From an uncultured Lachnospiraceae bacterium (GTDB lineage: Bacteria > Bacillota_A > Clostridia > Lachnospirales > Lachnospiraceae): DNA of 8,623 nt. Every line of letters begins with the position of its first letter. Position 1 is the stretch's first letter. The position numbers and the translations under genes were made by a program. Positions 1-5,618 of this stretch are shown here, piece after piece. The notes below the pieces were generated by a model. That model did not search any database. It had not been told where the DNA came from and saw nothing but the letters and a program-made list of their open reading frames with translations. The stretch covers positions 1-8,623 of the forward strand of contig CACZHN010000101.1 in NCBI GenBank assembly GCA_902780985.1, written 5' to 3'.

Positions 1-23
1 CAAAAAAGGTATTTCTTGGGAAG

Positions 24-1313
24 ATGGCTAAATTTATATCAGTATTTATCACGGGAGTTTTTGCTAGCTTGTGTGTACTTCTTGCTTATGCCTGCCCGTA
101 TTGGAATAGTGATGGTCACAAGTCTGATAGGCCAATAAAATATTATGAGAATTCGGACCTCACAAAGAATGAAGCATTGGATGATCTTGAGGAGGTTATG
201 GACTATCTGAGAAAGTATCATATATCTTTTGTGGATGGACTAACACCTGAGGTTCAGGCAAAGTATGAGGAGGTCAGGGCTGATTTTGAGTCAAAGGATA
301 CGGTCAAGAGAATTGAGTTTGTGCGTGGCGTCCGAAGTATCCTACATGAGATATATGATGCACATACATCATTTAACTCGTGGGACCCTATGCTCCTATC
401 GGATGGTCCTGAGATGGAGAGTAGAGGCTATAGTATATATTCTGTAAATGGAATTACAGAGGTTCAGATGAAGGAACTAGTAGAGCCTTACTATTCCTAT
501 GAAACACCGCGTTATATTAGTGTAAGCATGGAGGACTTGTTTTGTCTGGATCTATGCGGAGTTGAGGCACCTTTTGAGGTCGTGTGGAAGAACGTAGATG
601 GAGAAGAGGAATCCCGCACTTATAACCGTGAGGACTTTATAACTGTTGATGAATACTATGATCTTCTGGATAAGTACATGCCATCAGATAACAAAAATGA
701 TGATTATGTTTATTATGAGATAGACGAAGAAAAGAGTGTGGCTGTTCTTACGCTAAAGCATTGCTGGATAAGTAAACACTACAGGGATGTACTTCGTGAA
801 ATGTTTACTGAGATTAAAGAGAAAAATATCGAGAATCTTGCGATTGATCTAAGAGGTAATGGGGGCGGAGACACATATGTCGTAAATGAGCTGTTTAAGT
901 ATCTGCCGATTGATACATATTACCAGGGAGACGATTTTAGCAAGATAAGGTGGAATTATCTGACATTTAATCAGAGTGGAAAAACCAAGAATAAAAGAAA
1001 TACAGGGCTTGAGTTTGATGGGAATCTGTATGTGCTTACCGATGAGGATTCATTTTCGGCATCTATGCTTTTTGCAGAAATGGTAGTAGACAATGGTCTT
1101 GGGAAGGTAATAGGAGAGTCCCCTGCGGAATCCTGCAACTCCTGCGGCGAGATCACACAGTTCTATTTTGATGATATAGGAATGTGGCTTTCAGTATCGA
1201 CAGTCGAATACACACGAATAGATTCTTCAAAAGATGATTACATCGAACCTGACTACCCTTCAGCAGGTGACGATGTAATCAAAACGCTATATGATGTTGT
1301 TAGCGATAACTAA
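24..1313 (+). CDS. S41-family serine peptidase, membrane-anchored or secreted
   Basis: Predicted extracytoplasmic endopeptidase of the S41 (C-terminal processing/tricorn) clan; the substrate is unknown. Residues 4-23 form a hydrophobic signal or anchor segment; the cysteine at 24 sits in a poor lipobox (AYAC), so lipidation is doubtful. The core shows DAHTSF (112-117, candidate catalytic His114), the strand-turn DLRGNGGG (275-282) and DSFSASM (342-348), where Ser345 aligns with the S41 nucleophile. YIEPDYPS (406-413) near the C-terminus fits the family's end motif. The lysine of CtpA-type enzymes (GEKTFGKG) is missing: the matching loop reads GESPAESCNSCGE, so a tricorn-like Ser/His/Glu mechanism is more likely. 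I see no PDZ domain. ATG24 has only a weak ribosome site (GGGAAG abuts it), and the frame stays open to the window edge (KKVFLGK before Met1), so the true start may lie upstream. The family call is firm; role and start are not. Confidence 0.8.
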   Translation: MAKFISVFITGVFASLCVLLAYACPYWNSDGHKSDRPIKYYENSDLTKNEALDDLEEVMDYLRKYHISFVDGLTPEVQAKYEEVRADFESKDTVKRIEFVRGVRSILHEIYDAHTSFNSWDPMLLSDGPEMESRGYSIYSVNGITEVQMKELVEPYYSYETPRYISVSMEDLFCLDLCGVEAPFEVVWKNVDGEEESRTYNREDFITVDEYYDLLDKYMPSDNKNDDYVYYEIDEEKSVAVLTLKHCWISKHYRDVLREMFTEIKEKNIENLAIDLRGNGGGDTYVVNELFKYLPIDTYYQGDDFSKIRWNYLTFNQSGKTKNKRNTGLEFDGNLYVLTDEDSFSASMLFAEMVVDNGLGKVIGESPAESCNSCGEITQFYFDDIGMWLSVSTVEYTRIDSSKDDYIEPDYPSAGDDVIKTLYDVVSDN

Positions 1314-1326
1314 CGAATAACATTAT

Positions 1327-1446
1327 CATAAATGGTTTATTGGAATACTCGGTGGAGTGGTGCTTGTATACTTTGTAATAAGCAGTATTCTTACAGGAAA
1401 GATTAAGAGGATCGTTCCAGCAGAGGTACTTAAAAACCGAGAGTAG
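1327..1446 (+). pseudogene. Possible remnant of a small membrane protein, no start codon
   Basis: This frame is open from just after a TAA at 1318 to the TAG at 1444 and reads like a real short protein. Residues 3-23 are a clean hydrophobic helix (WFIGILGGVVLVYFVISSIL), followed by a basic patch GKIKR and a polar tail ending PAEVLKNRE. No ATG or TTG precedes the helix; the first usable starts are GTG codons at 1357 and 1360, inside it, with only GGTGGA pressed against them. A small change near 1327-1332 (CATAAATGG towards ATGAAATGG) would create a normal start. It may be a decayed gene, the fragment left by a deletion, or chance. The sequence family is not recognised. Confidence 0.25.
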
Positions 1447-1463
1447 TTAATTGCATTTACGGA

Positions 1464-1483
1464 TGGTTATTGACATCTAACCA
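1464..1483. promoter_or_regulatory. Short dyad across the -35 box of the tetR promoter
   Basis: TGGTTA (1464-1469) and TAACCA (1478-1483) are perfect 6-bp inverted arms separated by 8 bp, and they enclose the TTGACA box. The position would suit a repressor site. The arms are short, so chance is a fair explanation. Its sequence differs from the larger dyads downstream. Confidence 0.2.
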
Positions 1484-1497
1484 AATAGTGCTATAAT
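1470..1497 (+). promoter_or_regulatory. Consensus sigma-A type promoter upstream of tetR
   Basis: A perfect -35 box TTGACA (1470-1475) and a perfect -10 box TATAAT (1492-1497) are separated by 16 bp. Transcription would be expected to begin near 1503-1505, which falls inside the left arm of the inverted repeat that follows. No other convincing promoter lies between here and the tetR start, so this is probably the promoter of the tetR-ATPase-permease operon. Confidence 0.75.
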
Positions 1498-1499
1498 AC

Positions 1500-1539
1500 A
1501 TCATGCGACCAGAACTTAATTATGGTCGCATGATTTTTT
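1500..1539 (+). terminator. Perfect 12-bp inverted repeat with T6 tract: terminator/attenuator or operator
   Basis: ATCATGCGACCA (1500-1511) is perfectly reverse-complemented by TGGTCGCATGAT (1523-1534), with an 11-nt AT-rich loop, and six Ts follow at 1534-1539. As RNA this is a textbook intrinsic terminator. It lies immediately downstream of the consensus promoter, so it would end transcripts from that promoter after about 35 nt; it could also terminate read-through from the S41 gene. As DNA the same palindrome could be the TetR operator, since one arm covers the predicted transcription start and the arm sequence recurs at 1547-1574. The two roles are compatible and the sequence alone cannot separate them. 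Confidence 0.6.
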
Positions 1540-1546
1540 ACCTTTT

Positions 1547-1574
1547 ATGCGACCGTTATCCGGAAATGATCGCA
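1547..1574. promoter_or_regulatory. Second copy of the ATGCGACC dyad, candidate TetR operator
   Basis: ATGCGACC (1547-1554) exactly repeats the core of the first dyad's left arm. TGATCGCA (1567-1574) matches the reverse complement of TGCGACCA at seven of eight positions. The arm starts are 20 bp apart, against 21 bp in the first dyad, which places half-sites about two helical turns apart. Two such dyads between the promoter and the tetR ribosome site fit autoregulation by the adjacent TetR protein. That assignment is inferred from position and repetition only. Confidence 0.45.
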
Positions 1575-1596
1575 AGACAGATAAGGAGGATAAGCT

Positions 1597-2232
1597 ATGC
1601 CGCCGAGAGTTTTTACTGAAGAAGAAAGAGAAAAGTTAAGAGAATCCATGTTGGATCAGGCTATGCCGCTTCTCGAAGAGTACGGACTCGTACATATGTC
1701 CGTAGATAAGATCACTAAGAAAGTGGGAATCGGCAAGAGTACATTTTACAACTTCTTCAGTTCAAAGGAGGAATATGTAAGTATCGCGCTGGAACATAAC
1801 CGCAGAAAGATGCTGGATGCGCTGGATGCCAAGTTCCCACCGGGAAAGAAGATGAAGCCTGCGGAAGTATTTCAGATGTGGTTCACAACGATCCTTGCAC
1901 ATAACTCCGTATATAAAAACTTTACGGCGGAAGACGAGCGTGCTCTTTACGAAGCCGATAAGGCGAGAGGCAAGGATGTGAGTCTTGAAAGAGAGACATA
2001 TGTTGCGGAGAGATTGTTCTGCCACATGGAGGGGGTGAGAAAGAACCTGAATATTGGTCTCATTTCCAACTACATAAAGCTTATCGTTTTGGCGTACGAA
2101 AACAGTTACATGTTCCACGATTCACAGATGGAGAACATGCAGAATGAACTCAAAATCAGATTGATTGATCTGATTTTCGAGAAGAAAGCTCAGAAGGAGC
2201 TTATAGAGATGCTGAAAGATCAAAAGAATTAA
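1597..2232 (+). CDS. TetR/AcrR-family transcriptional regulator
   Basis: DNA-binding repressor of the TetR family, 211 residues, the usual size. The N-terminal three-helix domain spans about residues 8-60. The helix-turn-helix covers roughly 35-54 (SVDKITKKVGIGKSTFYNFF) and is followed by the typical SKEEY that begins helix 4. The remainder is a helical ligand-binding and dimerisation domain that shows no feature by which to guess the ligand. The start is well supported: AAGGAGG at 1583-1589 lies 7 nt before the ATG. It is the first gene of a compact unit, ending 23 nt before the ATPase gene, and probably represses its own operon through the repeated ATGCGACC/GGTCGCAT element just upstream. 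The C-terminus is lysine- and glutamate-rich, which is unremarkable. Confidence 0.9.
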   Translation: MPPRVFTEEEREKLRESMLDQAMPLLEEYGLVHMSVDKITKKVGIGKSTFYNFFSSKEEYVSIALEHNRRKMLDALDAKFPPGKKMKPAEVFQMWFTTILAHNSVYKNFTAEDERALYEADKARGKDVSLERETYVAERLFCHMEGVRKNLNIGLISNYIKLIVLAYENSYMFHDSQMENMQNELKIRLIDLIFEKKAQKELIEMLKDQKN

Positions 2233-2255
2233 AGCATGGATTTAGGGAGGAAATT

Positions 2256-2969
2256 ATGAATAAAGGAAATGCAGTCGTAGAGTTTAAGGATGTGGTAAAG
2301 GAATACGGTGAAGGCGACGGAAAGCAGATTGCCGTGAACCATATAGACTTTACCATAGATGAAGGAGAGTTCGTGGTTATCCTGGGACAATCGGGAGCGG
2401 GAAAATCCACGGTCCTCAATATGCTGGGAGGCATGGATACACCGACATCCGGAAAGGTCATAGTGGACGGCGCCGAGGTTTCATCCATGAATGACCGGAA
2501 GCTGTCGGATTACAGAGCAGATAAGATAGGTTTCATATTTCAGTTTTACAATCTGATACCGAGCCTGACGGCTTATGAAAATGTAGCACTGACCAAAAGT
2601 ATAGTAAAGGATGCACTGGATCCCATGGAGATGCTGGAACGAGTGGGACTCCGAAATCATGCAAAGAAATTCCCGTCGCAGATGTCAGGCGGAGAACAGC
2701 AGAGAGTATCAATAGCAAGGGCGCTTGCGAAAAATCCGAAGATAATTCTCGGAGATGAACCGACAGGCGCCCTTGATTCAGAGACTGGAGTTATAGTACT
2801 CAAACTTTTGGTAGAAATGTCTCACAATTACGGGAACACGGTTATCGTAGTAACACACAACGCAGATATAGCAAAGTGTGCGGACAAAGTTATCCGCATG
2901 AAGAACGGCAAGATCAGAGAGATTAAGATCAACGAAGCTCCGGTTCCTGTAGAGGAGGTGGAGTGGTAA
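2256..2969 (+). CDS. ABC transporter ATP-binding protein, LolD/MacB/FtsE type
   Basis: Cytoplasmic ATPase that drives the FtsX-type permease encoded immediately after it. All nucleotide-binding motifs are intact over 237 residues: Walker A GQSGAGKST (44-52), Q-loop Gln96 in FIFQFYNLIPSLTAYENV, signature SGGEQQR (144-150), Walker B IILGDEPTGALD (163-174) with Glu168, and H-loop His201. The DEPTGALD form and the NLIPSLTAYENV stretch are characteristic of the MacB/LolD group (mechanotransducing type VII ABC systems), not of importers. AGGGAGG (2244-2250) stands 5 nt before the ATG. Its stop codon directly abuts the permease start (TAAATG), pointing to translational coupling. Such pairs act in peptide or lipoprotein extrusion, antimicrobial-peptide resistance or cell-wall hydrolase control; which applies here cannot be told. 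Confidence 0.93.
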   Translation: MNKGNAVVEFKDVVKEYGEGDGKQIAVNHIDFTIDEGEFVVILGQSGAGKSTVLNMLGGMDTPTSGKVIVDGAEVSSMNDRKLSDYRADKIGFIFQFYNLIPSLTAYENVALTKSIVKDALDPMEMLERVGLRNHAKKFPSQMSGGEQQRVSIARALAKNPKIILGDEPTGALDSETGVIVLKLLVEMSHNYGNTVIVVTHNADIAKCADKVIRMKNGKIREIKINEAPVPVEEVEW

Positions 2970-5504
2970 ATGTTATTCAGAAAAATGCTCAGAGAGATGA
3001 GAGGTAATCTGGGACAGTTCATTTCGATCATGATCCTTTCGTTTCTGGCAACATTTATATATGCAGGATTTGAATCAAATGTAGTGGGAAGCCGCAAGGC
3101 TGTTGATGATTTTCATAAAGCAACAAATGCAGCGGATGCATGGATATACAGCGAAGGGTTCAGGAAAGAAAATCTGGATCAGGTAAGAAATCTGGACGTG
3201 GTAAAAGAAGCACAGCTCAGGACCGAAGTCAGAGGAACCATGCCGGGATATGACAGTGCACAGCTGGATATGTATCTTATGGATGAAAGCATAATCCTTA
3301 CACCGTATCTTTATAAGGGAATTCCTTTCGATAGTGAAGATGCAGAGGGAGTATGGCTTAACTGGTCCTTCGCAAAGGAGTGGAATATATCAGTAGGAGA
3401 TAAGGTAGAACTTGAACATAATGGGATAAAGTTTGAGAGAACGGTACGCGGCCTTTTCATGGAGCCGGAGTATGAATATACGAAAGCGGAAAAGGACAGC
3501 GATATCAACTTTAAAACTCTGGCCTATGTGTACATGGGATACAAAGCATTTCCTATCAGAGAATATGCAGAGAGTCTGGTTAAAAGCGGAAAGATCACCG
3601 CAAAAGAACTGAAGGAGTCCGAGAAGTTTAAGGACAACATCGAAGAACTGGAGAAGAAGCTGGCCGATTACGGAATGACAATAGATGATATCGACAGTGA
3701 GATGCTCCTTGAAAAATTGGACAGTATGAGCGATGAAGAACTGATGAGGCTCATTCCGTATACAACAATGTTGGTTACATTTACGGATGAAGCAAAGCAG
3801 GCGGCAGCCGATAAGATCAAGGCTGAAAAGAGCAGCATCAGTGAGGCGATGTATTATGAGCAGGAAATATCCGATGCCATAGATAAGAACTATGCCGTAA
3901 TGATCGATAAGGATTCGGTCATCGGAATCAAGAGAATATCGGATGAGCTCAGCCAGCACGATTCATTCTCATATGCATTTGCGTTTATATTCCTGGTGAT
4001 TGCGATACTTGTAATATCCACCACAATGAGCCGACTGGTTGAGAGACAGAGAACTCAGATCGGTACCATGAATGCCATGGGAATGAAGAGAGGAAAGATT
4101 GCGAGACACTACATGAGCTACAGCTTCCTCGTATCTTTTATAGGTGCTGTGGCAGGGCTTATTGCCGGACCTAAGGTTGTAGGAAACCTCATCGTCAGCA
4201 TGGTAATGAATTGGTATGTTATACCGAACGTGAGCGCCGGATGGGATGCTATGTTCTTTGTTGTTACGGCAGTCGTTGTAGCGGTATGTGTTATGGCATC
4301 CTATGTAAGCTGCAAGAAGCTTCTCAGAGTTCCGCCTGCAGCAGCTCTGAGACCTGCAGCACCTAAGAAGGCGAAGAGAATTCTTGCGGAAAGACTTCCC
4401 TTCTGGAATAAGCTGGGATTCAGTACACAGTACAATATGAGAGATGTTTCCAGAGCACCCCTCAGAGCAATCATGGGAGTTGTGGGAACTGCGGTTGGTA
4501 CGGTTCTTGTGATATATGCATTCGGATGTAAGATCCTTGTGGATGATGTGGTTGACTGGAACTTTACAAAACTTCAGAACTATGATTATCAGATGGTTCT
4601 CAGCGATGATAAGGATGTGCATTACTATGACGACTTATGCGATGAGGTTGACGGTGAGCTGATAATGGCAGAGCAGATAGAGATTGCTACAAAGCCGAAT
4701 GCTCCTTCCATGGAAAAGCGTAAGCAGACCATAACTGTCATCGAAGGAAAGGGATATCAGAATATAACCGACGAAGAAACAAATATCACGGCGATGGTGC
4801 CGGGCAAGGTTGCGATAACCAGCCGTCTTGCAAAGAAAATGGGAGTAGGAGTCGGAGATAAAATCTACTGGCACATTTATTCTAAGAACGAATGGTATGA
4901 ATCCGAAATCGGTCTCATCAACAGAACTCCGGAAACCGCCGGTATTACCATCATGAGAGAAGACTTCGAAGAAACGGGATGTGAATATGTGCCGACGACA
5001 ATCCTCACAAAGAAGAACATCATGAATTACGAGGAGAGAGAAGGCGTATCCGGTGTCTATGACATGGAAAAGATAAAGAAGGCCTTCGTAGACGGATATG
5101 AAGTTATAAACTATCTTTTCTATATGATGATGATATTCGCAGTTATCACGGTAATTGTGGTCCTTTATAATTCGGGAAATCTTTCATTTCATGAGAGACT
5201 TAAAGAGTTTGCAACTCTGAAGGTTATGGGACTTTCCACAAAAAAGATCAGACGTATCCTGAATCAGGAGAATATATGGTTTGCGATTCTCGGAATCCTC
5301 CTTGGGTCACCCTTCGGAAAGCCTTCACTTACGGCTATGATGAACAGTAACGGAGATAACTTCGATTACTACATCAACGTACCGATGTATCTTTACATAC
5401 TTTCGGGAATCTTTGTTCTGGTTGTAGCGGTAGTGGTAAGTCTGATGTTTTCAAAAAAGATTAAGAAGCTGGATATGGTAGGAACCCTTAAGGGTCTTGA
5501 ATAA
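2970..5504 (+). CDS. FtsX/MacB-type ABC permease, two-module, 844 residues
   Basis: Integral membrane partner of the preceding ATPase. The layout is a duplicated TM-ectodomain-3TM plan. TM1 is about 15-33, then a large extracytoplasmic part (about 35-330) and TM2-4 near 334-352, 384-400 and 427-446. A Pro/Ala/Lys-rich linker follows (454-470), then TM5 near 500-519, a second ectodomain (520-710) and TM6-8 near 713-733, 768-781 and 806-826. Each module carries the FtsX cytoplasmic signature after its second helix: ERQRTQIGTMNAMGMKRGKI (358-377) and HERLKEFATLKVMGLSTKKI (741-760). Residues about 196-310 of the first ectodomain are charged and look mostly helical, an insert absent from the second. 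AGGAGG at 2953-2958 lies 11 nt upstream of the ATG. No accessory HlyD-like protein is encoded nearby. The substrate is unknown. Confidence 0.9.
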   Translation: MLFRKMLREMRGNLGQFISIMILSFLATFIYAGFESNVVGSRKAVDDFHKATNAADAWIYSEGFRKENLDQVRNLDVVKEAQLRTEVRGTMPGYDSAQLDMYLMDESIILTPYLYKGIPFDSEDAEGVWLNWSFAKEWNISVGDKVELEHNGIKFERTVRGLFMEPEYEYTKAEKDSDINFKTLAYVYMGYKAFPIREYAESLVKSGKITAKELKESEKFKDNIEELEKKLADYGMTIDDIDSEMLLEKLDSMSDEELMRLIPYTTMLVTFTDEAKQAAADKIKAEKSSISEAMYYEQEISDAIDKNYAVMIDKDSVIGIKRISDELSQHDSFSYAFAFIFLVIAILVISTTMSRLVERQRTQIGTMNAMGMKRGKIARHYMSYSFLVSFIGAVAGLIAGPKVVGNLIVSMVMNWYVIPNVSAGWDAMFFVVTAVVVAVCVMASYVSCKKLLRVPPAAALRPAAPKKAKRILAERLPFWNKLGFSTQYNMRDVSRAPLRAIMGVVGTAVGTVLVIYAFGCKILVDDVVDWNFTKLQNYDYQMVLSDDKDVHYYDDLCDEVDGELIMAEQIEIATKPNAPSMEKRKQTITVIEGKGYQNITDEETNITAMVPGKVAITSRLAKKMGVGVGDKIYWHIYSKNEWYESEIGLINRTPETAGITIMREDFEETGCEYVPTTILTKKNIMNYEEREGVSGVYDMEKIKKAFVDGYEVINYLFYMMMIFAVITVIVVLYNSGNLSFHERLKEFATLKVMGLSTKKIRRILNQENIWFAILGILLGSPFGKPSLTAMMNSNGDNFDYYINVPMYLYILSGIFVLVVAVVVSLMFSKKIKKLDMVGTLKGLE

Positions 5505-5528
5505 ACGGGGACGGAGGTTTCCACTCTA

Positions 5529-5556
5529 TTGACAACTGAATAATTATGAGTATAAT
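5529..5556 (+). promoter_or_regulatory. Consensus promoter for the ABC half-transporter pair
   Basis: TTGACA (5529-5534) and TATAAT (5551-5556) are both perfect and are spaced by 16 bp, the same architecture as the promoter before tetR. It begins 25 nt after the stop of the permease gene. Transcription should start near 5562-5564, at the edge of a palindrome. No convincing terminator separates it from the upstream operon, so some read-through from that operon is possible. Confidence 0.75.
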
Positions 5557-5561
5557 GGCAT

Positions 5562-5580
5562 ATTGAAACGCTGTTTCAAT
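5562..5580. promoter_or_regulatory. 19-bp palindrome at the predicted transcription start, candidate operator
   Basis: ATTGAAAC (5562-5569) and GTTTCAAT (5573-5580) are perfect 8-bp inverted arms around a GCT centre. The element begins 5 nt after the -10 box, so a bound protein would block initiation. No T-tract follows, which argues for a DNA operator and against a terminator. It shares no core with the ATGCGACC elements upstream of tetR, so a different regulator is likely. Confidence 0.55.
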
Positions 5581-5593
5581 TAGATTAATCTAA
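5580..5593. promoter_or_regulatory. 14-bp perfect palindrome TTAGATTAATCTAA, candidate operator
   Basis: The sequence is its own exact reverse complement and shares its first base with the end of the preceding palindrome, so the two sites abut within 32 bp. TTAG...CTAA half-sites are seen in MarR-family boxes and in DtxR/IdeR/MntR metal-repressor boxes. With an IrtAB/YbtPQ-like transporter downstream, metal control is an attractive but untested reading. AT-rich palindromes of this length also occur by chance. Confidence 0.4.
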
Positions 5594-5600
5594 AATGAGT

Positions 5601-5608
5601 AAAGGAGG
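5601..5608 (+). promoter_or_regulatory. Ribosome binding site that supports a TTG start
   Basis: AAAGGAGG lies 10 nt before TTG at 5619 and 28 nt before the first in-frame ATG at 5637. The spacing favours the TTG, giving an N-terminus MKKKSNMPF. An ATG at 5595 lies in another frame and stops after seven codons. Confidence 0.65.
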
Positions 5609-5618
5609 ACTAATATAA

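Noticed and set aside
1332..1406. 24-codon ATG frame in the intergenic region (MVYWNTRW...)
   Set aside because: It has no ribosome site and its sequence has no protein-like pattern; the overlapping start-less frame at 1327 looks more protein-like.
4322..4352. Inverted repeat TCTCAGAG ... CTCTGAGA with 15-nt loop
   Set aside because: It lies inside the permease gene at the Pro/Ala-rich linker between modules, has no T-tract, and is explained by repeated Leu-Arg and Pro-Ala codons.
3969..4622. Long antisense open frame of 217 codons within the permease gene
   Set aside because: It lies opposite a well-supported gene, has no recognisable domain or ribosome site, and its His/Ser/Tyr-rich composition is that of a reverse-complement shadow. 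The same applies to antisense frames at 3390-3959, 6972-7478 and 7427-7963.
5484..5495. Perfect 12-bp palindrome ACCCTTAAGGGT at the end of the permease gene
   Set aside because: It was considered as a terminator, but it has no loop of its own and no T-tract after it, and it lies within the last codons; coincidence is likely.
5595..5618. Seven-codon ATG frame (MSKGGLI) before the ABC pair
   Set aside because: It has no ribosome site of its own and includes the Shine-Dalgarno of the next gene; it is probably accidental.
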